Source: Geodermatophilus tzadiensis (GTDB taxonomy: Bacteria > Actinomycetota > Actinomycetes > Mycobacteriales > Geodermatophilaceae). From it: a stretch of DNA of 64,000 nucleotides. Location of the stretch: positions 62,001-126,000 of the forward strand of contig NZ_PVTG01000017.1 of assembly GCF_003002915.1 (NCBI RefSeq), read 5' to 3'. Shown one piece after another: positions 57,097 through 64,000 of the stretch. The notes under the pieces were generated by a model. It ran no database searches. It was not told where the DNA came from and saw only the letters and a list, made by a program, of their open reading frames with translations. The stretch's first letter is position 1; every line of letters starts with the position of its first letter. Made by a program: the position numbers and the translations under genes.

Positions 57097-57131
57097 CCGT
57101 CCCGTCGGCGGCGCGTGCCACGATCGGCGAC

Positions 57132-60059
57132 GTGCCGCGGTGGGACGAGCGGCCCCTGGTGGGCCGGGACGGGGAGCTGGCCACCCTGGTGGCCGCCGTC
57201 GACCGCGCCGCGGCCGGCCGGGGCGCGGCCGTGCTCGTGGCCGGTGACGCCGGCGTCGGCAAGTCGCGGCTGCTCGACGAGCTCGCCGCCCGCGCCGCCG
57301 GCCGCGGGCTGCGGGTGCTCACCGGCCACTGCGTCGACCTCGGGGACGTCGGCCTGCCCTACCTGCCCTTCGTCGACCTGCTGCGCCCGGTGGCCGCCGA
57401 GCTCGGCGACGGCGCGGCGGGCCTGTCCACCGCACGCGCGCGGGCCGCGGCCGACGTCCCCGACCTCGGCAGCCCCGTGGCGGCGCTGCGCCCACCGGTC
57501 GACGACGGGCGGCTGCAGCTGTTCGAGGCCGTCGCCGCCACACTGACCGGCCTGGCCGCCGAGTGCCCGCTGCTGGTGGTGCTGGAGGACCTGCACTGGG
57601 CCGACCGCTCCAGCCGCGACCTGCTGCGCTACCTGCTCGCCCGGCTGGCCGACGAGCCGGTCGCGGTGGTGGCCTCCTACCGCTCCGACGACCTGCACCG
57701 GCGGCACCCGCTGCGCCCGCTGCTCGCCGAGCTGGTGCGGCTGCCTGGCGTGGAGCGGCTCGACCTGGGCCCGCTGCCCGACGCCGCGGTGGAGGAGCTG
57801 GTCCGCGGCCTGGCCGGCGGCGTGCCCGACCGCACGGTGGAGGACGTCGTCGCCCGCGCCGAGGGCAACGCCTTCTACGCCGAGGAGCTGCTCGCCGCGG
57901 GGCAGGCCGGGGAGACGCTGCCCCTCGCCCTCACCGACGTGCTGCTGGCCCGGGTCGAGCAGCTCGGGCCGGCCGCGCAGCAGGTGCTGCGGGTGGCGGC
58001 GGTGGCCGGGCGGCGGGTGCGCCACGAGCTGGTCGCGGCCGTCGGCGGGCTGTCGCCGGCCGACCTCGAGCGGGCGCTGGCCGAGGCGGTGCACTCCCAC
58101 CTGCTCGTCGTCTCGCCCGACGGCGCCTACCGCTTCCGGCACGCGCTGCTGCGGGAGGCGGTGCTGGCCGACCTGCTGCCGGGGGAGCGGGTGCGGCTGC
58201 ACGCCGCCGTCGCCGCGCACCTGGCCGCCGTCCCGGGCGCCGGCACCGCGGCCGAGCGGGCCCACCACCTGCAGGAGAGCAACGACCTCGCCGGCGCGCT
58301 GACCGCCTCGCTGGAGGCCGCCGACGAGGCCCGGCGGGTGGGTGCCCCCGCCGAGCAGCTGCAGCACCTGGAGCGCGCGCTGGCCCTGTGGCCGGCGGTG
58401 CCCGACGCCGCCGAGCGGGCCGGCCGGTCGCAGGCGGTGCTGTTGCTGGACACCGCGGCCGCCGCCCGCCGCGGCGGCGAGCTGCACCGGGCGGTGGCGC
58501 TGCTGCGGGCGGCGCAGGACGTGCTCGGACCCGACGGCGACCGGGAGCTGCGGGCCCGGGTGCACTACACGCTCGCCCAGGCGCTGGCCCGCATCGAGGA
58601 CCAGGACTCCGCCCTGCGGGAGACCACCGCGGCGATGGCCCTGGTGCCGGCGCAGCCGCCCTCGCCGGTGCGCACCTGGGCGGCGGCCACGCACGCCCGG
58701 GCCTGCTTCGAGGTGGGCCGCCGGGAGGAGGCCGCGGCCGCCGCCGAGGAGGCGCTGGCCGCCGCCGACGCGCTCGGTCTGGACAGCGCGTGGGCCGACG
58801 TCGCGGTCTCCCTGGCCCGTTCCCACGGGGGCGAGGGCCTGACCGCGCGGCTGGAGGAGGCGCTGGCCCGCGCCCGCCGGTCGGGCGACCCCGACGTGGA
58901 GATGCGGGTGCTGTTCAACCTGGCGATCGTCGCGTACGAGGACGGCGCGGCGGAGGAGACGCTGCGCTGGAGCGACGCGGGGCTGGCGCGGGCGGGGGAG
59001 CTCGGCGTCGAGTGGTCGTTCTACGCCGCGGAGCTGCGGCACCTCGGCGTCCTGTCGCGGTACGTGCTCGGCGACTGGGACGGCAGCCTCGCCCTGGCCG
59101 ACCAGCTGGCCCGGGTGCCCGAGATGGCCGCGCACGTGCGCGCCGCGGGCCTGCTGGTGCAGGTCGGCCGCGGCGACCCGGCCGCGCCGGCCCGCACCGC
59201 CTGGGCCCGCGGGCTGGTGCGGCGGCTGGGCGCGCACGCGCTGCTGCTGGTGGCCACGTCCGGGGCGGAGCTCGAGCTGGCCGCGTGGGCACCCGACCCG
59301 GCGGCCGCGGTCGCCACCGCCCGGGCCGCCGCCGCGCGGCTGGAGGAGCTGTGGGGCGCCGAGCGGATCGTCGTCGTCCGGCTGGTCGCGACGGCGCTGG
59401 CACCGGTGGCCGACGCCGCCGCCTCGGCGCGGCTGACCGGCGACGCGGCCGTCGAGGCGGAGTGGGTGGCGGCCGGGGAGGAGCTGGTCGGGCTGGCCCG
59501 GGCGGCGGTGGCCGACCACGAGCGCGCGGCGGGGGAGTACGGCGTCGAGGCGGCGGCCTGGGTGGCGCGACTGGACGCGGAGGCCGCGCGGCTGGCCGGC
59601 CGGGCCGCGCCGGAGCTGTGGTCGGCGGCGGTGGCGGCGTTCGGCTACGGGCACGTCTACGAGCAGGCGCGCAGCCGGTGGCGGCTGGCCGAGGCGCTGG
59701 TGGCGACCGGCGACCGCGAGGGGGCCGCCGGGCCGCTGCGGGCGGCGGCCGGGACGGCCCGCGCACTGGGCGCGGCGCCGCTGCTGGCGGCGGTCACCGC
59801 ACTCGCCCGCAGGGCTCGGCTGGAGCTGCCCGGCGCCGGGCGGGGAGTCCCAGCGGAGGCGGTGTTCACCCCGCGCGAGACCGAGGTGCTCGCCCTGCTC
59901 GCCCGCGGCCGCACCAACCGGCAGATCGGCGGTGAGCTCTACATCAGCGAGAAGACCGCCAGCGTGCACGTGAGCAACATCCTGGCCAAGCTCGGCGCCG
60001 GCAGCCGCACCGAGGCCGTCGCGGTCGCCGCCGCCAGGGGCCTGCTGCCCACCGGCTGA
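57132..60059 (+). CDS. LAL-type LuxR-family transcriptional regulator
   Basis: A large STAND regulator of 975 residues. It has an N-terminal P-loop ATPase with Walker A GDAGVGKS (38-45) and Walker B LLVVLEDLHWAD. A long alpha-helical TPR-like sensor region (about 350-900) follows, with Ala/Arg-rich helices. The C-terminal LuxR-type HTH includes FTPRETEVLALLARGRTNRQ and EKTASVHVSNILAKL. GTG 57132 is the family start (MPRWDERPLVGRD). A weak CACGAT lies 7 nt upstream, and no ribosome site is visible. Its inducer and targets are unknown. Confidence 0.9.
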   Translation: MPRWDERPLVGRDGELATLVAAVDRAAAGRGAAVLVAGDAGVGKSRLLDELAARAAGRGLRVLTGHCVDLGDVGLPYLPFVDLLRPVAAELGDGAAGLSTARARAAADVPDLGSPVAALRPPVDDGRLQLFEAVAATLTGLAAECPLLVVLEDLHWADRSSRDLLRYLLARLADEPVAVVASYRSDDLHRRHPLRPLLAELVRLPGVERLDLGPLPDAAVEELVRGLAGGVPDRTVEDVVARAEGNAFYAEELLAAGQAGETLPLALTDVLLARVEQLGPAAQQVLRVAAVAGRRVRHELVAAVGGLSPADLERALAEAVHSHLLVVSPDGAYRFRHALLREAVLADLLPGERVRLHAAVAAHLAAVPGAGTAAERAHHLQESNDLAGALTASLEAADEARRVGAPAEQLQHLERALALWPAVPDAAERAGRSQAVLLLDTAAAARRGGELHRAVALLRAAQDVLGPDGDRELRARVHYTLAQALARIEDQDSALRETTAAMALVPAQPPSPVRTWAAATHARACFEVGRREEAAAAAEEALAAADALGLDSAWADVAVSLARSHGGEGLTARLEEALARARRSGDPDVEMRVLFNLAIVAYEDGAAEETLRWSDAGLARAGELGVEWSFYAAELRHLGVLSRYVLGDWDGSLALADQLARVPEMAAHVRAAGLLVQVGRGDPAAPARTAWARGLVRRLGAHALLLVATSGAELELAAWAPDPAAAVATARAAAARLEELWGAERIVVVRLVATALAPVADAAASARLTGDAAVEAEWVAAGEELVGLARAAVADHERAAGEYGVEAAAWVARLDAEAARLAGRAAPELWSAAVAAFGYGHVYEQARSRWRLAEALVATGDREGAAGPLRAAAGTARALGAAPLLAAVTALARRARLELPGAGRGVPAEAVFTPRETEVLALLARGRTNRQIGGELYISEKTASVHVSNILAKLGAGSRTEAVAVAAARGLLPTG

Positions 60060-60066
60060 GCCCGGG

Positions 60067-60309
60067 TCAGTAGGTCTCGTCGGTGGTCCGCCGCACCGGC
60101 GCGCCGGGGACGTGGGCGCCGTACGCCTCGGTCCGGGTGACCCGTCGGCGCGGGCCCCACACGGCCACCTCGAGCACGATGCCCAGGGCGCCGGCGGCCA
60201 TGAGGATCCAGCCGACCACCTGGAGGTCGATGCCGCTGACGTCCACGCGCAGCGCGAAGGTCAGGACGGCGCCCAGCGCGAGCAGCACGATGGCGGTTCC
60301 GAGACGCAT
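60067..60309 (-). CDS. DUF6458 family small membrane protein
   Basis: An 80-residue protein with two membrane segments (about 3-20 and 30-50). The conserved block VDVSGIDLQVVGWILMAAGALG is followed by a charged tail WGPRRRVTRTE. The family is common in actinobacteria and of unknown role. ATG 60309 has GAGGAGGGG upstream. It is convergent with the LAL gene, the two stops being 7 nt apart. Confidence 0.82.
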   Translation of the reverse strand: MRLGTAIVLLALGAVLTFALRVDVSGIDLQVVGWILMAAGALGIVLEVAVWGPRRRVTRTEAYGAHVPGAPVRRTTDETY

Positions 60310-60451
60310 GCCGGTCCCCTCCTCGCGGCGGGACCGCACCCGGGCCCGTCCCGGGGGGCTGCTCGCCGCGGGCGCCCGGGTGCCCCGCGCACCGGCGGCG
60401 AACCCGCTGCCGCCCGGAGATGACCCGAACGGGTGTGGCCCGGCTCCCCGT

Positions 60452-60477
60452 CCGTGCACTTCCGCGGAAGTGCACGG
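60452..60477. repeat. TGCACTTCCG palindrome
   Basis: A perfect 26-bp palindrome, CCGTGCACTTCCG followed by its complement. It lies 16 nt beyond the stop of the helicase gene in the 184-nt gap to the DUF6458 gene. It is likely a terminator and perhaps a dispersed repeat. Confidence 0.6.
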
Positions 60478-60493
60478 GCTCAGGGCACGGACC

Positions 60494-62293
60494 TCAGAGC
60501 ATGGTGCGGAGGCGCTCGCGACGGGCGCGCAGGACGTCGACCGACGCCGACGCCGACGGTGGCCCGGGCACGTGCTGGCGCAGCTGCGTGTGCACCACGG
60601 CGTGCGGCGTCGACGTCTTCGCCGACACCCGGCTGACCAGCCGGTTGATCTCCCGGCGCAGCTCGGCGGCGTCGCGCCACGAGCGGCCGGCGTCGTCCTC
60701 GTCGGGGTGGTCCTCGACGACGGGCAGCTCACCGGTGTCCTCGTCGTGCACCCGCTGGGCGATCCGCAGCCGCAGCTCGTCGTCCCGCCGGGCCAGCAGC
60801 GACGCCGTCTGCTCGGCGGTGAGCAGGCCCGGGATGCCGAGGAAGTCCTCGTCCTCGGGCGCGACCGCGACCGCGCCGTCGGAGCCGGTGTGCGCCGTCC
60901 CGCCGTGCAGCACGTGCGCGAACCGGGCGTCGGCCTCCAGCGCCTCCCACTGCTTGAGGCCCACCGGCTCGCGCTCCTTCGGCGGCAGCGGGTCGAGGTC
61001 GAGCGCCTCCGGGTCGGCCGCCTTGGGCGGCGGCATGACGTGGTTGCGCTCCTTCTCCAGCGACGCGGCCAGGCCGAGCAGCGGCCGCACGGCGGGCAGG
61101 AACACGGTGGCGGTCTCGTGCGTCGCCCGGGAGCGGACGACGCGGCCGACGGCCTGGGCGAAGAACAGCGGCGTCCGGTAGGAGGTCATCCACGCCAGAA
61201 CGGCGGCCCGCGGGACGTCGACGCCCTCGGAGATCATCCGCACGCAGACCGCGATCCGCGCCGACCCGGTGGCGAAGCGCTCGATCTTCTTCGACGCCTT
61301 CGGGTCGTCGGAGAGGATCAGCTCAGGCGCCTTGCCGGTCACCCGGCGGACGATCTTGGCGTAGGCGCGGGCGTCGTCCTGGTCGCTGGCGAGGATCAGC
61401 CCCGCGGCGTCGGGCATGCCGCCGTGCTCGCGCAGCTGGGTGATCCGGTCGTCCATCGCCGCGATGACGTGCGGCACCCACTGGCCCTTGGGGTCGAGGG
61501 CGGTGCGCCAGGCGGCCATCTCCACCGACCGGGTGCCGGCCTCCGACAGCGACGCGGCGACCACCTCGCCGGCGGAGTTCCGCCAGCGCGAGGTGCCGGT
61601 GTAGGCGGCGAACACGACCGGGCGGACGACGCTGTCGGCCAGCGCCTCCTTGTAGCCGTAGGTGTAGTCGGCGCGGCTGACCAGTCCGGCGCCGGCCTCC
61701 CCGGCGTCGCCCTCGAAGCCGTCCTCCTCGTAGCGCACGAACGGGATGCGCTCGTCGGGCTTGGTCCGGAACGGCGTCCCGGTCAGGCACAGCCGGCGGG
61801 CGGCGAAGCCGTAGGCCTCCTCGATCGCCTCGCCCCACGACAGGCCGTCGCCGGCGTGGTGCACCTCGTCGAGGACGACCAGTGTCTTGACGGCGGTGGC
61901 GCGGGCGGCGTGCAGCATCGGCTTGCCGGCCACCTGCGCGTACGTGGTCACGTAGCCCTGGGTGCCGGCGCGCACCGGGCCGACGGCGTTGGTCAGCCCG
62001 GGGTCGAGCACGATGCCGACCCGGTCGGCGGCGTCGGCCCACTGCAGCCGCAGGTGGTCGGTGGGGCAGACCACGATCACGCGGGCGACCTCGCGCCGCT
62101 GCAGCAGCCGGGCGGCCAGCGTCAGGGCGAAGGTCGTCTTGCCCGCGCCCGGGGTCGCGGTGACCAGGAAGTCCTTGGGTGCCTGCTCCTCGTACCTGTC
62201 GAGCGCGGCCTGCTGCCACGCCCGGAGCGGTCGGCTGGTCGTCTGCGGGGCGACCGCCCCGGCCCGTGCTGCGCTCGCCATCTCGGGGTCCAT
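60494..62293 (-). CDS. DEAD/DEAH-box helicase (Res subunit-like)
   Basis: A superfamily 2 ATPase of 599 residues. Motif I is ATPGAGKT (46-53), motif II is DEVHH (142-146), motif III is CLTGTPFRT, and motifs V and VI are EGVDVPRAAVLAW and FAQAVGRVVR. The C-terminal 200 residues are charged and unlike a nuclease. It resembles the helicase part of type III restriction enzymes, but no methylase or nuclease adjoins it, so restriction is unlikely. ATG 62293 is chosen by the family start; no ribosome site is clear. Confidence 0.88.
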   Translation of the reverse strand: MDPEMASAARAGAVAPQTTSRPLRAWQQAALDRYEEQAPKDFLVTATPGAGKTTFALTLAARLLQRREVARVIVVCPTDHLRLQWADAADRVGIVLDPGLTNAVGPVRAGTQGYVTTYAQVAGKPMLHAARATAVKTLVVLDEVHHAGDGLSWGEAIEEAYGFAARRLCLTGTPFRTKPDERIPFVRYEEDGFEGDAGEAGAGLVSRADYTYGYKEALADSVVRPVVFAAYTGTSRWRNSAGEVVAASLSEAGTRSVEMAAWRTALDPKGQWVPHVIAAMDDRITQLREHGGMPDAAGLILASDQDDARAYAKIVRRVTGKAPELILSDDPKASKKIERFATGSARIAVCVRMISEGVDVPRAAVLAWMTSYRTPLFFAQAVGRVVRSRATHETATVFLPAVRPLLGLAASLEKERNHVMPPPKAADPEALDLDPLPPKEREPVGLKQWEALEADARFAHVLHGGTAHTGSDGAVAVAPEDEDFLGIPGLLTAEQTASLLARRDDELRLRIAQRVHDEDTGELPVVEDHPDEDDAGRSWRDAAELRREINRLVSRVSAKTSTPHAVVHTQLRQHVPGPPSASASVDVLRARRERLRTML

Positions 62294-62483
62294 CCTGCCT
62301 GCGACGGCGAGGACACGCCCAACCGGCCACCTCCCGCGCGCCTCGCGGACGGCGTCGTATATGGACCCCTCCGCACGGCCCTGAGCTGCACGGACGCACC
62401 GGGAGTGGGATGCCTCACGGGACGGCCGGACCGGTCCGTCCCACCTCCTGCACCACACCCGTCCCGGTGCGGACGGCGCCGGG

Positions 62484-62777
62484 TCAGCCCCCGCCCCGGA
62501 GCAGGCGCAGGTGCGGACCGGTGGGCTCGTCCTCGCGGAGGTCGGGGACCTCGGGCAGCCGCGCCGCCCGGCGGACCCGGTTCTCCGGGACGTCCAGGAC
62601 GCGGGCCAGGTGCCCGGCCATGCGCGGGCTGATGAAGGCCCGCCCGGGGCTGCGGGTCAGCCGGTCGAGGACCTCGGGGGCGACCGCCCCGCGGGCGCGC
62701 AGCGCGGCCTCGTGCACGGTCAGCCCCAGCTCCCAGAGCCGGCGCCGGACGAGGTCCTGCAGGTCCTTCGAGTCCAC
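62484..62777 (-). CDS. Small HTH-like protein, 97 residues
   Basis: A helical protein that may be a helix-turn-helix regulator: LVRRRLWELGLTVHEAALRA, then SPRMAGHLARVLDVPENRV. No named family. GTG 62777 lies 6 nt after TATCGT on the minus strand (leaderless type). It is upstream of the helicase on the same strand with a 190-nt gap. Confidence 0.6.
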   Translation of the reverse strand: MDSKDLQDLVRRRLWELGLTVHEAALRARGAVAPEVLDRLTRSPGRAFISPRMAGHLARVLDVPENRVRRAARLPEVPDLREDEPTGPHLRLLRGGG

Positions 62778-62844
62778 CCGCAGACGATAGGCCGGACAGC
62801 GGCCCCGGGGCAGCCCAGGCGACCCCGGGACCGTGGACGTCCCG

Positions 62845-63720
62845 TCACTCGTGGGCGGCCGGCTGCCGGCGGGCGAGGAGCGCCGCCGCCACCGCGGTCA
62901 CCAGCACGACGGCCAGCACGGCGGGGAACACGGGCTGCCCGCCGGAGAGCAGCTCGTCGACGACGTCGCCCTCGCCGCTGCTGGCGTTGAAGGCCGCGTG
63001 CAGGACCGCGACGGCCAGCACGCTCCCGGCCGTGAGCCGCAGGAACACGCCCACCGCCAGCCGGACCAGCACGGCGGCCAGCAGGAGGTAGGCGACCGCG
63101 CCGAGCAGCCCGGACGCCGTCACCTCGGCGGCGAGCAGCATCGGCAGGTGGATGCCCCCGAAGGCCAGCGCGGTGAGCACGGCGGCGACGACCAGCCCGT
63201 GCCGGTGCTCGAGGCGGGTCTGCACGAACCCCGCCCACACCGTCTCCTCCCACAGGTTGATGACGACGACCGCGACGACGAGGTCGACGACGGCGCCGCC
63301 CAGCACCGAGGGCAGGTCCGCGGCCGTGATCGACCGGCCGAGGGCCGCGCCCACGGCGAGGGTGGTCACCGGCAGGGCGAGCAGGACCGCGATCCACTGC
63401 CCGACGCCGAAGCGCCACCGGAACGCGCGGGCGAGCAGCGCGCGCACCCCGGCCCGCCCGTCGGCGGCGGCCGTCACCCAGAGCACCGTCGGGAGCATCA
63501 CCAGCAGGGTCAGCGCGAGGACGAAGGGCTCCATGGGCAGCGGGCCGCCGGGGACGACGCCGTGGAAGGCGAGGGCCGGCACCGCCAGCAGCGCCCAGCC
63601 CAGCGGCAGGGTGACGGCGAGGAGCGTGGTCACCGGGCGGCGCGCGGCCCGGGCGCGCAGCCCGCGCGTCCCGGCTGCGGCCCGGGGCGGCGGAGCGGGG
63701 GTGTGCTCGATGGCGGACAT
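62845..63720 (-). CDS. CPBP-family intramembrane protein (CAAX-like)
   Basis: A polytopic protein of 291 residues with about eight membrane segments. The CPBP motifs are EETVWAGF (motif 1), FGGIHLP (motif 2, FxxxH) and HAAFN (motif 3). In typical members motif 1 reads EExxxR; here the Arg is Ala. The Glu pair and the two His, the likely metal ligands, are kept, so activity is possible but not sure. ATG 63720 follows GGCAGG; it is 1 nt after the stop of the next-upstream gene, so it is co-transcribed with it. Confidence 0.85.
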   Translation of the reverse strand: MSAIEHTPAPPPRAAAGTRGLRARAARRPVTTLLAVTLPLGWALLAVPALAFHGVVPGGPLPMEPFVLALTLLVMLPTVLWVTAAADGRAGVRALLARAFRWRFGVGQWIAVLLALPVTTLAVGAALGRSITAADLPSVLGGAVVDLVVAVVVINLWEETVWAGFVQTRLEHRHGLVVAAVLTALAFGGIHLPMLLAAEVTASGLLGAVAYLLLAAVLVRLAVGVFLRLTAGSVLAVAVLHAAFNASSGEGDVVDELLSGGQPVFPAVLAVVLVTAVAAALLARRQPAAHE

Positions 63721-63721
63721 G

Positions 63722-64000
63722 TCAGGACCTGCCTTCGTCGCGAGCGGGGCGGGGACGGTCCGGCAGCGGCCGGACCGGGTGGACGCCGGCCGGCCCGAGG
63801 GCGGCGGTGTCGCGGGCCAGGACCACCGCGGTCCCGTCCGCGGCCTCCACCAGGCACAGGCAGCGGCGGTCGGCCGGGACGTGCCAGCCACCGCACCACC
63901 GGATCGGCGTCCCGGTGGCCGCCAGGCGGCGGACGGCGAGCCGGAGGGCGGCGGACATGCCCTCCTCGTCCCGCCCCTCGGGCGAGCTGCCGCGCAGCTC
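63722..64000 (-). CDS. DUF4242-like protein, 5' end outside the window
   Basis: The frame is open to the window edge. An ATG exists at 63958, but upstream codons continue the frame, so the true start is probably outside. The visible 93 residues include the pattern VPADRRCLCLVEAADG and AALGPAGVHPV, similar to small DUF4242-type (nickel-binding fold) proteins. The stop is one base before the CPBP start. Confidence 0.55.
   Translation of the reverse strand, partial: ELRGSSPEGRDEEGMSAALRLAVRRLAATGTPIRWCGGWHVPADRRCLCLVEAADGTAVVLARDTAALGPAGVHPVRPLPDRPRPARDEGRS

Noticed and set aside
60494..62293. Restriction-modification or defence system around the DEAH helicase
   Set aside because: No methylase, nuclease or specificity gene is next to it; neighbours are DUF6458 and a small HTH-like gene.

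Overview
The window is very GC-rich actinobacterial chromosome with dense, short-gapped operons, many GTG starts and four-base stop/start overlaps. The gene content points to the Geodermatophilaceae (Blastococcus, Geodermatophilus or Modestobacter type). This assignment rests on recognition of protein families and gene order, not on a database search. No prophage, insertion sequence, CRISPR array or rRNA is visible. One tRNA gene (Thr, UGU) and one riboswitch (SAM-I/S-box) are present.

Region 1 (1-23.5 kb) is a conserved housekeeping block. From memory it follows the Mycobacterium tuberculosis order Rv3603c to Rv3579c. It holds a DUF2520 protein (partial), panC, panD, nadB, nadC and coaX (pantothenate/CoA and NAD synthesis, with PanD and NadB both using L-aspartate), then lysS, lsr2, clpC, mutY, a membrane-anchored protein, disA, radA, lpqE, carD, ispD, ispF, cysS and an rlmB-type 23S rRNA methyltransferase. 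An FeS photolyase-like gene, an ECF sigma factor with a low-complexity membrane partner, and a UbiA prenyltransferase lie between lpqE and carD.

Region 2 (23.5-34 kb) has a DUF445 protein, an HtrA-type protease, a FetB-like permease, a DUF1326/DUF2182 pair, and the two-gene Hen1-Pnkp RNA repair operon, followed directly by tRNA-Thr. Region 3 (34-45.7 kb) has CBS, RarD, DUF3263 and LytR_C proteins. It also has an unusual secreted-type alpha/beta hydrolase fused to an ABC ATPase with its permease, a frameshifted FAD monooxygenase, a HAD phosphatase, threonine synthase under a SAM riboswitch, and a cold-shock protein. Region 4 (45.8-64 kb) has a lone groEL under two CIRCE operators, a secreted FN3 protein, DUF72, Gfo/Idh, DUF4031, HD and M20 genes, a G6PDH, an MHS transporter, a 40-residue small gene, a LAL-type regulator, DUF6458, a DEAH helicase, and a CPBP protein next to a partial gene at the edge.

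A recurring signal is a -10 hexamer (TANNNT) lying 6-8 nt before a GTG or ATG with no Shine-Dalgarno, which indicates leaderless transcripts for about a dozen genes. The most notable non-coding findings are the SAM riboswitch on threonine synthase, a 32-bp tandem repeat that multiplies the cysS -10 box, a pair of covarying hairpin elements at convergent gene ends, and two families of intergenic palindromes.
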